Notes: generated from the letters alone by a model not told the origin. Shown: positions 44,427-55,307, counted from the first letter of the stretch. The stretch: 64,000 bases of DNA from Limimaricola sp. (GCF_016125575.1 NZ_WGLM01000001.1:1-64000); one strand, 5' to 3'. Program-made: numbers and translations.

Positions 44427-46009
44427 TGGAGGACGTGGTCGATGCCTACCTCGCGCACCGGTTCCGGTGGCGTCCGGTGGATGCCACCTTCATGGGCGCG
44501 CCCGGCCATGATGACCGGCTGCCGCCCGTCGGGCCGGACCTGATCGCCGCCGAGCGGGACGAGAACGCGGCGCTGGCGACGCGGGTGGCGGCGGCCGAGG
44601 GGCTGCACCCACATGACCGGTCGGTGCTGCTGTCGGACCTCGAGGTCGAGCGCGCTAACCTTTCCGCCCGCCCGCGCCAGCACAACCCGGCCTGGTATAC
44701 CGGCGAGGCGGCCTTTGGCCTGATCTCGCTGCTACTGCCACAATCCGAACCCTGGCGGCGCGAAGCGATCGGCGCCCGCATCGCGGCCATCCCGGCCTTC
44801 CTGCAGGCGGGGGCGGCGGAACTTGCCGGACGCGCGGTGCCCGCGGGCTGGGTCGCCCGCGCGCGGGCCGAGGCCGCGGCGCTGGCCGATTTCCTGCGCA
44901 GCGATATCGCGTTGCACCCGGGCTTTCACGCGGGCTGGCGCTGTGCGGCGGCCGCCACGGCCTTTGACAGTTTCGTCGCCGCGCTGGACGGTCTGCCCGA
45001 TGCCGACCCGGCCTGCGGGGCCGCGCACCTGGCCTTTCTATTCAAGACCCAGCACATGCTGGACATCACCCCCGACGAGGCGGTCGAGGCGGCGCATGCG
45101 GCCTTCGCCCGCAACACCGACGAGCTTGTCGCCATGGCCCGCGCCATCGACCCCGAAACGCCGTGGCAGGACCAGATCGCAGCGTTGTCGCAGATCGGGC
45201 CGAAGACTCCCGACGCGGTTCTGGACCATTACCGCGCGCTTGATGCCGCGGCTCGCGACGCGGCCGAGGATGCCGGGCTAGTCACGCCGGAGCGTGCCTA
45301 TGGCCTTGATTACCGGGTGTTTCCCGATTGGGCCGCGAAACTGGCCGGGGCCACATATTTCCTGTTCTACCGCTCGCCGCCGGGGCTGATCCCGGGGCAG
45401 GGCAGCGTCTACTGGGTGGCGCGGCCGGGCGCGGACCTGTCCGCCCATTCCACTGCGATGGTCAAGACGATCCACGCCGTTCACCACGGCAGCATCGGCC
45501 ACCACACCCAGAACGCCGCCGCGCGCCGCGTGCCCTCGCGTCTGGGCCGCATCGCCGGGACCGATTGCGCGATGGGCATTGCCTTTCAGGGCGCGCTGAC
45601 GCTGATCGAGGGCTGGGCCTGCCATGTCGAGGACTTGCTGATCGAGGCCGAGGGGTTCTACACCCCCGCCGAGGTGCTGCTGCTGAAATCCTTCGAGCGG
45701 CGCAACGCGGCCTCGGTGCTGGTCGACGTGAACCTGCATTCCGGCCGCTGGTCGCAGGCCGAGGCGGCGCGGTTCTATGCCGAGGAGGCAGGCTTTGCCC
45801 CGGCCCGCGTGCAGGCCGAGGTGGTGCGCAATTCGATGTTTCCGGCCTCGCGCGCGACCTATTGGCTGGGTGTCGAGGGCATCCGCGCGCTGCGCCGCCG
45901 CTGGCAGGGCAGCACGGCGGATTTCCACGACCGGTTGATCAGCTTCGGACATGTGCCGCTGTCCCTCGTCGCCGATGAAATGACCCGCGCAGGGCAATTG
46001 CGCGCATGA
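44423..46009 (+). CDS. DUF885-like protein with altered HHxxxGHH motif
   Basis: A 528-residue protein, close to full DUF885 length, with the family-like N-terminus (DVVDAYLAHRFRWRPVDATFMG). Where typical members have HExxPGHH, this one has H354-H355-G-S-I-G-H360-H361, so the catalytic Glu is replaced by His while the metal-binding histidines remain. The second Glu may be in LIEGWACHVED. It may be a metal-binding enzyme with changed chemistry, or inactive. It overlaps both neighbours by four bases. Confidence 0.7.
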   Translation: MMEDVVDAYLAHRFRWRPVDATFMGAPGHDDRLPPVGPDLIAAERDENAALATRVAAAEGLHPHDRSVLLSDLEVERANLSARPRQHNPAWYTGEAAFGLISLLLPQSEPWRREAIGARIAAIPAFLQAGAAELAGRAVPAGWVARARAEAAALADFLRSDIALHPGFHAGWRCAAAATAFDSFVAALDGLPDADPACGAAHLAFLFKTQHMLDITPDEAVEAAHAAFARNTDELVAMARAIDPETPWQDQIAALSQIGPKTPDAVLDHYRALDAAARDAAEDAGLVTPERAYGLDYRVFPDWAAKLAGATYFLFYRSPPGLIPGQGSVYWVARPGADLSAHSTAMVKTIHAVHHGSIGHHTQNAAARRVPSRLGRIAGTDCAMGIAFQGALTLIEGWACHVEDLLIEAEGFYTPAEVLLLKSFERRNAASVLVDVNLHSGRWSQAEAARFYAEEAGFAPARVQAEVVRNSMFPASRATYWLGVEGIRALRRRWQGSTADFHDRLISFGHVPLSLVADEMTRAGQLRA

Positions 46010-47006
46010 CAGCACTTCTCGACATCGCCGGTCTGGTGACCGAGTTCCGCACCGAGAATGGCCCGTTGACCGCGGTCAAGGGAGTGGACCTGTCCATCGC
46101 CAAGGGCGAGACGGTGGCGCTGGTCGGCGAAAGCGGCTCGGGCAAGTCGGTGACATCGCTGTCGGTGATGCGGCTGATCCCCGAACGGGTGGGGCGCATC
46201 GCCGCGGGGCAGATCATGTTTACCGGGGCCGATGGCACCCGTCGCGACCTTGCGCAGCTCGACCAGGACGAGATGAGCCGCATCCGTGGACGCGACATCG
46301 CGATGATCTTTCAGGAGCCGATGACCTCGCTCAACCCGTCCTACCGGATCGGCGCGCAGGTGGCCGAGGCCGCGCGCTTGCACCGCGCCATCGGCCGTCG
46401 CGCGGCCTGGGACCTGGCCGTCGAGGCGCTGGCGCAGGTGGAAATCCCCGATCCGGTGGCACGCGCGCGGGCCTTTCCGCATGAATTGTCGGGAGGGATG
46501 CGCCAGCGCGTGATGATCGCGATGGCGTTGGTCTGCGACCCGGTGCTGCTGATCGCGGACGAACCCACGACGGCGCTCGATTCCACCGTGCAACTCCAGA
46601 TCCTGGCCCTGCTGAAGCGGCTGCAGGCCGAGCGTGGCATGGGTATTCTCTTTATCACCCACAACCTCGGCGTGGTGGCGGAAATCGCCGATACCGTCGC
46701 TGTCATGTATGGCGGTCGCATTGTCGAGGCGGCCCCGCGCGACACGATCTTCACCGCGCCCGCCCATCCCTACACGCGCGGCCTGCTGGCCAGCCTGCCG
46801 CGGGTGGACCACGCGGCGCGCGCGGCGGGTGTCGTCGACCGGCTGGTCGCGATCCCGGGTTCGATGGTGGACCCGCGCCACCCGCCGCCGGGCTGCGATT
46901 TCGGCCCGCGCTGCGCTCATGTGACCGACGCCTGCCGCGCCGCTGTGCCCGGCCTTCAGGAGGTCGGCCCCGGCCACCAGACCCGCTGTCTGAGATGGAG
47001 CGAGCT

Positions 47007-47010
<4 letters not shown>
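46006..47010 (+). CDS. Peptide/opine-type ABC transporter ATPase (OppD-like)
   Basis: A 334-residue ATPase. It has Walker A GESGSGKSV, Q-loop FQEPMTSLNPSYRIG, signature LSGGMRQRVMIAMAL, Walker B LLIADEPTTALD, switch His in FITHNL, and the C-terminal OppD/F extension with the Cys-containing CDFGPRCAHVTDAC. It forms the motor with the next gene, which it overlaps by four bases. Confidence 0.93.
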
Positions 47011-47993
<983 letters not shown>

Positions 47994-48084
47994 GAACCCA
48001 TGACAATTTCTGTGGGCAATTGGAACTTTTTGGCCCGTTGCTGGCGTTTTGTGCCCGCATAGGCTCATGCGAAGGAGGCCAGAC

Positions 48085-49011
48085 ATGAGCCGCATCTTCA
48101 TCGCATCCAAGGGTGACAGGGCCGGAATGGCCCGCCTTTTCCGGGCCGCCCTGCCAGAGTTCGAGGTGCTGACAGACCTTGCGCCGGGTGATGACCGGCC
48201 CGTGCCCTACATCGTCGTCGGACGGCCCGATCCGGGCGTCGTGCGGTCGGTGCCGGGGCTGCAGGTGGTCCTCAGCCTCAATGCCGGGATCGAGCATCTG
48301 CTGGCCAGCGGCGAGGTGCCGCAGGACATTCCCATCGTGCGCCTCGTCGACGAAGGGCTGGCCGCGGGAATGGCCGAATGGGTGCTGGCCCATGTGCTGG
48401 GCTGGCATCGCAACATCCTTGCCTACCGGGACGAGCAGCCGCAGCGGCGCTGGGCGCCCAAGGCCGAGAAACTGGCGCGCGAACGCGTCGTCACCGTGCT
48501 GGGCGCGGGCGCGCTGGGCGGGCCGGTTGCCGACCACCTCCTGCGCTTCGGGTTTCAGACGCGGGTCTGGAGCCGGTCGGGCCGGGCCATCGACGGCGCG
48601 GCGGCCTTTGCCCATGACCACCTGGCCGAGGCGGTGACGGGGGCAGACGTGCTGGTCAACCTGCTGCCGCTGACGCCCGACACGCGCGACCTGATCGACG
48701 CCGGGCTGCTGGCGCGGTTGGCGCCGGGCGCGTTCCTCGTCAACGGGGCGCGGGGCGGGCACGTCGTGGACGACGACCTGATCGCAGCGCTGGACAGTGG
48801 GCACCTGAGCGGTGCGGCGCTGGACGTGTTCCGGACCGAACCGCTGCCGCCAGAGCATCCGTTCTGGACCCACCCGAAAATCCTCGTCTCGCCGCATGTC
48901 GCGGCGCCGACCCACATGGATATCGCCGTGGCCGAGATGGTCGCCAACATCCGCCGGCACATGGCCGGAACTCCCATGCTGAATGTCGTCGACAGAACGG
49001 CAGGCTACTGA
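48085..49011 (+). CDS. D-2-hydroxyacid dehydrogenase (GhrA-like)
   Basis: A 308-residue NAD(P)-dependent dehydrogenase. The nucleotide fold is GAGALGGPVADHLLRFGF. The catalytic Arg is in LVNGARGGHVVD and the Glu in DVFRTEPLPPEHPFW, with the catalytic His in VSPHVAAPTH. It resembles glyoxylate/hydroxypyruvate reductase A. AAGGAGG lies six bases before the ATG, a strong site. It sits between the ATPases and the binding protein of the importer. Confidence 0.88.
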   Translation: MSRIFIASKGDRAGMARLFRAALPEFEVLTDLAPGDDRPVPYIVVGRPDPGVVRSVPGLQVVLSLNAGIEHLLASGEVPQDIPIVRLVDEGLAAGMAEWVLAHVLGWHRNILAYRDEQPQRRWAPKAEKLARERVVTVLGAGALGGPVADHLLRFGFQTRVWSRSGRAIDGAAAFAHDHLAEAVTGADVLVNLLPLTPDTRDLIDAGLLARLAPGAFLVNGARGGHVVDDDLIAALDSGHLSGAALDVFRTEPLPPEHPFWTHPKILVSPHVAAPTHMDIAVAEMVANIRRHMAGTPMLNVVDRTAGY

Positions 49012-49054
49012 AGACCTCCCCCTCAACCCAGCAAGACCCGACAAGGAGACCCCT

Positions 49055-50668
49055 ATGACCATGAAGATGACCCGACGCACCATGCTGCAAGGCGCCGTGG
49101 CCGGTGCGGCCACGCTCGCGACCCTGCGCGCGACAACTGCGGACGCCTCCGGATATGGCGGCACGCTTCGCGTGGGCCTGTCCTACGAGATCGACACGAT
49201 GAACGTCTATTCGACGGGCTATCTGGGCGATGCGCAGGCCACCATCGTCGAGGGCCTCGTCGCCCCCAACGACAAGGCCGACTACGTGCCGGTCCTCGCG
49301 CTGGAAGTGCCGACGCTGGAAAACGGCGGCATCGTGCTGAGCGACGACAAGAAGACGATGACCGTCACCTACAAACTGCGCCCCGGCGTGACATGGCATG
49401 ACGGCAAGCCTTTCACCTCGGCGGACGTGAAATACACTTGGGAAGCGGTCAAGGATCCGGCGTTCATCGCTGAATCCAAGGACGGCACTGCCGATATCGA
49501 CAGCATCGAAACGCCCGACGATCTGACAGCAATCTGTCACTACAACAAGGTCTCTCCGGACTTCAAATCGACGCTCTTCACCTTCGGCATCATGCCCAAG
49601 CACCTTCTCGAAGGCACCGACCTGAACACCTCGTCCTACAATCAGACCCCCGTCGGCACCGGCCCCTTCATGGCGACCGAGTTCCAGCAGGGCCAGTACG
49701 TGGTCTGCAAGCGCAACCCCAACTACTGGGACAAGGCCGCCAACGGCGACCAGCTGCCCTATCTCGACGAGATCATCTTCTACATGCTGCCCGACACCAA
49801 CACGATGATCACGCAGCTGAAATCGGGCGAGATCGACATGATCGTCCGCACGCCCTACAACCAGGCCGCGCAGATCGCGATGATCCCCGGCATGGAGATC
49901 ATCAAGGGGCCGCTGCTCAGCTGGCAGCACGTGGATTTCAACTTCCGCAACCCGCTGCTGGCCGACCTTGCCGTGCGGCAGGCCTTCGCCCACACGATCG
50001 ACCGCTCGGTCCTGATCAAGGCGCAGGGCGGCTTCCCCGAGGCGATCAAGTCGGTCGTGGTGCCGGTCTTCGCGCTTTATGACGACACCACGCCCAGCTA
50101 TGACCTCGACCCCGCCAAGGCCGCCAAGATCCTTGACGATGCAGGTTATACGATGGGCGGCGACGGCGTGCGCGCCAAGGGCGGCCAGCGCCTGTCGTTC
50201 AAGTTCGTGGTCTCGGCGGGCCTGTCGGACGACGAGAACGTGCAGCAGATCATCATGGCCCAGATGAAGGCCGTGGGGATCGAGCTGGTGCCCGACAACC
50301 AGGCCGGCGTCGCCTATCGCGAGGCGCGCTACAAGGGCAACTACGACCTGATCTATGGCCGCTGGATCACCTCGGCCGACCCGGTCTATTCGGTGTTTTA
50401 CGGCACCGACGGCCCCAATAACGGACAGGCCTATTCCAACCCGAAACTCGACGCGGTGTTCGACACGCTGGAACACTCGCTCGATCCGGCCGTGCGCAAA
50501 CAGTCCTCGTCCGAGATGCAGCACATCATCGCCGAAGACCTGCCGACGATCCCGCTGACCACCAACGTCGCGGTCATCGCCAAGGTCAAGAAGCTGATGA
50601 ACTTCGTGCCGAACCCCACCAACATGACCAACTTCGTGCACACTGCCGAATGGTATATGGAGGGCTGA
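49055..50668 (+). CDS. ABC transporter substrate-binding protein, SBP family 5, Tat-type signal
   Basis: A 537-residue periplasmic binding protein of the oligopeptide/dipeptide/opine class. The signal MTMKMTRRTMLQGAVAGAATL has twin Arg in TRRTML, suggesting Tat export. Family features are the RPGVTWHDGKPFTSADVKYTWEA segment, TPVGTGPFMATEFQQGQYVVCKRNPNYW (in parts) and LADLAVRQAFAHTIDR. AAGGAG is seven bases before the ATG. The ligand is unknown. A strong hairpin follows the stop. Confidence 0.92.
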   Translation: MTMKMTRRTMLQGAVAGAATLATLRATTADASGYGGTLRVGLSYEIDTMNVYSTGYLGDAQATIVEGLVAPNDKADYVPVLALEVPTLENGGIVLSDDKKTMTVTYKLRPGVTWHDGKPFTSADVKYTWEAVKDPAFIAESKDGTADIDSIETPDDLTAICHYNKVSPDFKSTLFTFGIMPKHLLEGTDLNTSSYNQTPVGTGPFMATEFQQGQYVVCKRNPNYWDKAANGDQLPYLDEIIFYMLPDTNTMITQLKSGEIDMIVRTPYNQAAQIAMIPGMEIIKGPLLSWQHVDFNFRNPLLADLAVRQAFAHTIDRSVLIKAQGGFPEAIKSVVVPVFALYDDTTPSYDLDPAKAAKILDDAGYTMGGDGVRAKGGQRLSFKFVVSAGLSDDENVQQIIMAQMKAVGIELVPDNQAGVAYREARYKGNYDLIYGRWITSADPVYSVFYGTDGPNNGQAYSNPKLDAVFDTLEHSLDPAVRKQSSSEMQHIIAEDLPTIPLTTNVAVIAKVKKLMNFVPNPTNMTNFVHTAEWYMEG

Positions 50669-50690
50669 GGCCCGACTGCCGGAACCTTTT

Positions 50691-50725
50691 GCTGCGGGCC
50701 GCCTTGGGCCCGCAGCAGCCTTTCT
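50691..50725 (+). terminator. Hairpin after the SBP gene
   Basis: GCTGCGGGCC (50691-50700) and GGCCCGCAGC (50707-50716) form a perfect 10-bp stem with a 6-base loop, followed by AGCCTTTCTT. As after bztA, it probably makes binding-protein mRNA more abundant than permease mRNA. Confidence 0.55.
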
Positions 50726-50755
50726 TGACGACACCCCCCATGACAGGGCGCTGAC

Positions 50756-51709
50756 GTGAGCCTGACTTTCCTCATCAAACGGCTGGCAGGGGCAATACCG
50801 CTGCTTCTGGGCATCTCGCTGATCCTGTTCGCGATCATTCATCTCGCGCCCGGCGGGCCGACGGATGTCTATGCCGACAACCCCTCGGTCAGCCCCGAGG
50901 CGTTGCAACAGATCATCACGCGCTTTGGTCTCGATAAGCCGGTGCCCGAGCAATACCTGCTCTGGCTCAAGGCGATGGTCACCGGCGACTGGGGCCTGTC
51001 GATCCGCACTGGGCGGGGTGTTCTGGGCGAGATCCTCGCGCGGTTGGGGCCGACGCTGCAACTGGGCGGCATGGCAATGGGCATCTCGCTGATCGTGGCG
51101 CTGCCGCTGGGGACGTATTGCGCGGCCCGGCGCGGCAGCCGGCTGGATACCGCTCTGACGTTTCTCAGCTTTGCCGGCATCTCGCTGCCGGTGTTCTGGT
51201 CGGCGCTGCTGCTGCAACTGGTCTTTTCGGTCTGGCTGGGCATCCTGCCCTCTGCGGGAATGAAATCGATCGGCGACGGCTCACTCATCGACCGGCTGCA
51301 ACACCTTGCCATGCCGGTCACCGTGCTGTCGCTGGCCACCATCGCCAGCTGGAGCCGCTACATCCGTTCCGGCATGGTCGACGTGCTGGCGCAGGACTAC
51401 ATCCGCACCGCCTATGCCAAGGGGCGGCGGGAATGGGGCGTGGTTATCGCCCACGCGCTGCGCAACGCGATGATCCCCGCTGTCACGGTGATCGCCATCG
51501 ATTTCGTCACCATCATCTCGGGCGCTGTCATCACCGAGACGGTCTTTGCCTGGCCCGGCATCGGGCGGCTTTTCGTCGAAAGCATGAACGGGCGCGATTA
51601 CCCGATGCTGATGGGGCTGATGATGATGGGCTCTTTCGGAGTGGTCATGGCCAATATCATCGCCGACATCATCTATGCCGCGCTCGACCCCCGGATCCGC
51701 CATGGTTGA
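50756..51709 (+). CDS. ABC transporter permease (OppB/DppB-like)
   Basis: A 317-residue permease with six helices, starting MSLTFLIKRLAGAIPLLLGISLILFAIIHLAPGG in parts, the normal OppB N-terminus. The ATPase-contact loop is YIRTAYAKGRREWGVVIAHALRNAMIP. The start is GTG at 50756 with only a weak AGGGCG upstream. The last eight bases overlap the next permease. Confidence 0.92.
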   Translation: MSLTFLIKRLAGAIPLLLGISLILFAIIHLAPGGPTDVYADNPSVSPEALQQIITRFGLDKPVPEQYLLWLKAMVTGDWGLSIRTGRGVLGEILARLGPTLQLGGMAMGISLIVALPLGTYCAARRGSRLDTALTFLSFAGISLPVFWSALLLQLVFSVWLGILPSAGMKSIGDGSLIDRLQHLAMPVTVLSLATIASWSRYIRSGMVDVLAQDYIRTAYAKGRREWGVVIAHALRNAMIPAVTVIAIDFVTIISGAVITETVFAWPGIGRLFVESMNGRDYPMLMGLMMMGSFGVVMANIIADIIYAALDPRIRHG

Positions 51710-52580
51710 CATCTCTCCCTCGCTTGCGCCGCCGCGCGCGCGCCGTCCGCTGGGGCAGGCCGTGGCCCGCTTCCGCCGCCACCGGATGGCCATGGGCGGG
51801 CTGGTCTTCCTTGTGGCGATGGGGCTGATCGTGGTCTTCGCGCCTTTCTTCCTGCCTTACACTTACGACGGTCAGGACTTTAACTTCATCGGCAGCCCCG
51901 GCGCGATGTCGGCGCAGCACTGGCTGGGCACCGACGAGCTGGGCCGCGATGCGCTGACCCGGCTGGTCTATGGCGGCCGCGTGTCGCTGGGCGTGGGCCT
52001 GCTGGGCGCGGTCATCTCGACCGTGCTGGGCACCGCGATCGGCGCGGTCTCGGGGTTCTATCGCGGCCTTGTCGACATCGTGCTGATGCGGTTTACCGAC
52101 GTCATGCTGTCGATCCCCACGCTGCCGCTCGTGCTGCTTCTGTCCACCTTCTTCCGGCCCAGCCCGGTGCTGCTGATCGGCATCGTCGGCGGGCTGATCT
52201 GGATGGGCACGGCGCGGCTGGTGCGCGCCCAGTTCCTGGCCTTGCGCGAACGGGAATATGTCGAGGCGGCGCGCGCGCTGGGCGCAGGCGGCGCGCGGCT
52301 GATGTTCCGCCATATCCTGCCCAATGCCGTGGGGCCGATCAGCGTCGCCGCGACGCTGGCGGTGGGCACCTCGATCATGATGGAATCGGGGCTGTCGTTC
52401 CTCGGCTTCGGCATCCTGCCGCCGGTTCCGACATGGGGCAACCTGCTCAACGCCGCCAGCGCATGGCTGGGCATCGCGCCGTGGCTGGCGATCCCGCCTG
52501 GCCTGTGCATCTTCTGCACGGTGCTGGCCGTGAACTTCGTGGGCGAGGGGCTGCGTGATGCGCTCGAGCCGCGTCTGTGA
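51702..52580 (+). CDS. ABC transporter permease (OppC/DppC-like)
   Basis: A 292-residue permease. HWLGTDELGRDALTRLVYGGRVSLGVG and the ATPase-contact loop EYVEAARALGAGGARLMFRHILPNAVGPI are diagnostic for OppC/DppC. The ATG at 51702 overlaps the upstream stop; an earlier in-frame start would extend into the OppB-like gene. The end FVGEGLRDALEPRL is typical. Confidence 0.93.
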   Translation: MVDISPSLAPPRARRPLGQAVARFRRHRMAMGGLVFLVAMGLIVVFAPFFLPYTYDGQDFNFIGSPGAMSAQHWLGTDELGRDALTRLVYGGRVSLGVGLLGAVISTVLGTAIGAVSGFYRGLVDIVLMRFTDVMLSIPTLPLVLLLSTFFRPSPVLLIGIVGGLIWMGTARLVRAQFLALREREYVEAARALGAGGARLMFRHILPNAVGPISVAATLAVGTSIMMESGLSFLGFGILPPVPTWGNLLNAASAWLGIAPWLAIPPGLCIFCTVLAVNFVGEGLRDALEPRL

Positions 52581-52600
52581 CCCCTTGAGGAGACCACCCG

Positions 52601-53821
52601 ATGGCCTTTGACGACCCCGACCAGATCACCCGGCTGCGCATTCCCGGCAGCCCCGGCGCCGATCATGCCTCGGCCCGCGCGGCCGACCTCGCGTTGATCG
52701 CGCAGGCGCCCGAAGGGTTTCTGGACACCACCCATTTCGACACCGTGCGCTTTCCGCCGCCACCATGGGCCGCCGATGTCTTCGATGCCGCGCAGCGCGA
52801 CGGGGCAATGGCCTATAGCCCCTATCGCGGCCATCTGCCCGTGCGCGAGGCCGTGGCGCGCAACGTTTCGGGCTTGATGGGCATGGACCTGCACGCCGAC
52901 GAGAACATCGTGCTGGTGCCCGGCACGCAAGCGGGGCTGTTCGCCACGTTGTCGGCGCTGGTCGGGGCAGAGGACAAGGTGGCGCTGGCCACGCCCGACT
53001 ACCTCTTCTCCGGGCGTATCCTGTCATTCCTTGGCGCCGACATCACCCATGTGCCTCTGCTGGCGGGCGGCAATGCCGGGCCGGGCCCAGACATGGCGGC
53101 GCTGGCCGCGGCCTTTGCCGGGGGCGCGCGGCTGTTCGTCTTTTCGCACCCCAACAACCCCACCGGCGCCGTCTTTTCCGCCGAAACGCTGGCCGAGATC
53201 GCGCGGCTGGCCATCGCCGCCGACGCGACCGTGCTTGTGGACGAGCTTTACGCGCGCCTTTTGCATGACGGCACGCCCTACCATCATCTCGCCGCGCTGC
53301 CCGGCATGGCGAGGCGCACCGTCACCCTGCTGGGGCCGAGCAAGACGGAGTCGCTGAGTGGCTACCGGCTGGGCGTCGTGGTGGCCCCGCCCGCGCTGTC
53401 GCCCGCCATCGAGGACGTGCTGTCGATCACCGCGTTGCGCGCGCCGGCCTATGCCCAGACCCTGCTGGCCCACTGGCTGGCCGAGGACGGGCCTTGGGTT
53501 GCCGCGCGCATTCGCGACTTGACGGCGCTGCGCGCGATGACCGAACGGCACTTGCGCCGCCTGCCCTGGCTGAAGCTGAACCTGGGGCAGGGCACCGCCT
53601 ATGCCTGGCCCGATGTCGGCGCGCTGGGCATGAGCGCCTATGCCGTGGCCGAGCGGCTGCTGGTGGATGCAGGTGTGCTGGTCAGCCCCGGCTACCAGTT
53701 TGGCCCCGACTGCAACGCGCATTTCCGCGTCTGCTATGCCCGCGACGAGGGCGAATGGGATGCCGCGCTCGACCGGATGGTGGGCGTGCTGAGCGATCTG
53801 GGCACCGCGCGCGGGCTTTGA
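52601..53821 (+). CDS. PLP-dependent aminotransferase, class I/II
   Basis: A 406-residue fold-type I aminotransferase. AYSPYRGHLPVREAVA is the usual N-terminal substrate loop. FSHPNNPTGAVF binds the cofactor, DELYARLL holds the Asp/Tyr pair, and the Schiff-base Lys is in GPSKTESLSGYRLG. A late Arg in NAHFRVCYA would hold the carboxylate. GAGGAG precedes the ATG. It is the last gene of the catabolic row. Confidence 0.9.
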   Translation: MAFDDPDQITRLRIPGSPGADHASARAADLALIAQAPEGFLDTTHFDTVRFPPPPWAADVFDAAQRDGAMAYSPYRGHLPVREAVARNVSGLMGMDLHADENIVLVPGTQAGLFATLSALVGAEDKVALATPDYLFSGRILSFLGADITHVPLLAGGNAGPGPDMAALAAAFAGGARLFVFSHPNNPTGAVFSAETLAEIARLAIAADATVLVDELYARLLHDGTPYHHLAALPGMARRTVTLLGPSKTESLSGYRLGVVVAPPALSPAIEDVLSITALRAPAYAQTLLAHWLAEDGPWVAARIRDLTALRAMTERHLRRLPWLKLNLGQGTAYAWPDVGALGMSAYAVAERLLVDAGVLVSPGYQFGPDCNAHFRVCYARDEGEWDAALDRMVGVLSDLGTARGL

Positions 53822-54242
53822 AAAGGTGCCATCTGGTGTGACGGACCGGACCGCAGTGTCGCGGAACGGGTCCGCCCATTTGGCATCTCTTGGCAGCGAT
53901 TTCGGGCGACCTGAATCGTGCAGGGCCCGCGAGTTCCCGCTGACCAATCACCGAGCCGTCAAGATTTCCGGGTAAGCTGGAGCGAATTCGGCCTTGCAGG
54001 CGGCATTGTCACAGCTGGCGTCTAAGGTTGACCTTTCGTGATGATCCGCCCCGTCGGGCCGTTCTCTAAACTGGGCGACGCGCTGGATGTCGGCGCCGTT
54101 CTGGGCCAAGAGCGATCATGGGTGGAACCTTGAGCTTGGCAAGAACTGGCATGAAGATGGTCAGCAGCGTTTCCAATGCTCTGGTCGGCTCTATGTGACG
54201 CGCGTGAAGTCGCGAGTTCTGCGAAACGGTCGGGGGTCGATC
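53822..54242. other. Intergenic stretch between aminotransferase and amine oxidase genes
   Basis: About 420 bases without a convincing gene. A weak 6-bp hairpin CGGACC/GGTCCG (53842-53874) may end the catabolic row. From 54087 a frame open into the amine oxidase gene has 52 codons of no recognisable family, so it could be leader, a decayed gene fragment or a real N-terminal extension. Confidence 0.4.
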
Positions 54243-55307
54243 TTGGACATCGTTATCATCGGCGCCGGCCTGTCGGGCCTGACCGCGGCGGCAACGCTTG
54301 CCGAGGCGGGGGCCAGCGTTCAGGTTGTTGAAGCAGACAGCCGGATCGGCGGCCGCATTCAGGCCCTGCGCGACCCGGCCACAAACCGTTCGGTTGCTGA
54401 TCTTGGTCCGACGTGGGTCTGGCCGAAGTATCAACCCGTGGTGGCTGAATGGCTCGCCAAACTTGGACTGAAAACGTTCGAGCAGTTCAATGACGGCGAT
54501 GCGGTCATTACTGGCTATGCGCCAAAGCCGCTGCGCCAACCCCTTCCGGGACAGGACGGCATGGCACGCATCGTTGGTGGCCCGGCCGCCCTGATCGATG
54601 CGCTCTCACGCCGCATTGGTGCAGGCCATATCCGCGTATCGGCCCCGGTCACCGCGATCCTCGCCGATGGTCCGGACCATATCGCCGTTCACCTCAACTC
54701 TGGCGAAACGCTTGTGGCGCGGCATGCGATTGTAGCGGTGCCGCTGCGCGTCGCGGCGGGCGGTCTGCAATTGCCGTGGGCGCCGCAGAGCTTGATCGGC
54801 GCCATGCGGAGCACACCGACCTGGATGGCAAGCCATGCCAAGGCGGTCGCGCTTTACGAGCGCCCGTTCTGGCGGGACGCGGGGTTGTCCGGCAGGATTG
54901 CCAGCCGCCTTGGTCCGCTGGTGGAAGCGCATGACCATACATGTGCGGAGGGAGCCCCGGCGGCAATCTTTGGTTTTGTGGGCTGGTCGCCGGAAAGGCG
55001 CCTTCAAGGTCCCGAAGGTCTTCGGCGCGCGATCCTGTCCCAGCTTGTGGAGTGCTTTGGCGAGGCTGCAGCGGACCCGCTTGACCTTGTGGTGCAGGAC
55101 TGGGCCACGAACCGCTGGATCGCCACGGATTTCGACCTTGCAGGACCGCCAGAGCACCCCGAGATTGGTCCACCTGTTCTTCGGGCACGCCACCTTGACG
55201 GTCGCCTGCGTTTCGCCGTTTCGGAAATGTCGGAGGTCAGTCCCGGCTTGATCGAGGGTGCGCTGTCGGCCGGTCATCGCGCAGCGATGGACCTGCTGAC
55301 GTCTTGA
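54243..55307 (+). CDS. FAD-dependent amine oxidase-like protein
   Basis: A 354-residue protein of the flavin monoamine oxidase superfamily. The FAD fold is IVIIGAGLSGLTAAATLAEAGASVQVVEADSRIGGRI (in parts) and the GG doublet and WVWPKYQP region follow. Near the C-terminus, where most members have a G-T-E flavin contact, it reads RFAVSEMSEVSPG. The best start is a TTG at 54243 beside GGGGG, placing the fold at residue 2; ATG 54087 would add 52 odd residues. The substrate is unknown. Confidence 0.75.
   Translation: MDIVIIGAGLSGLTAAATLAEAGASVQVVEADSRIGGRIQALRDPATNRSVADLGPTWVWPKYQPVVAEWLAKLGLKTFEQFNDGDAVITGYAPKPLRQPLPGQDGMARIVGGPAALIDALSRRIGAGHIRVSAPVTAILADGPDHIAVHLNSGETLVARHAIVAVPLRVAAGGLQLPWAPQSLIGAMRSTPTWMASHAKAVALYERPFWRDAGLSGRIASRLGPLVEAHDHTCAEGAPAAIFGFVGWSPERRLQGPEGLRRAILSQLVECFGEAAADPLDLVVQDWATNRWIATDFDLAGPPEHPEIGPPVLRARHLDGRLRFAVSEMSEVSPGLIEGALSAGHRAAMDLLTS

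Noticed and set aside
47994-48084. Sigma-54 promoter between the OppF-like gene and the hydroxyacid dehydrogenase
   Set aside because: A GG and GC pair is present but the spacing is wrong for a -24/-12 element.
48740-51217. 825-codon minus-strand frame opposite the SBP and permease genes
   Set aside because: Antisense shadow; no recognisable motif, and the + strand genes have clear family features.
54066-54539. 157-codon minus-strand frame over the amine oxidase start, considered as a transposase remnant
   Set aside because: No transposase motif, inverted repeats or target duplication could be seen.
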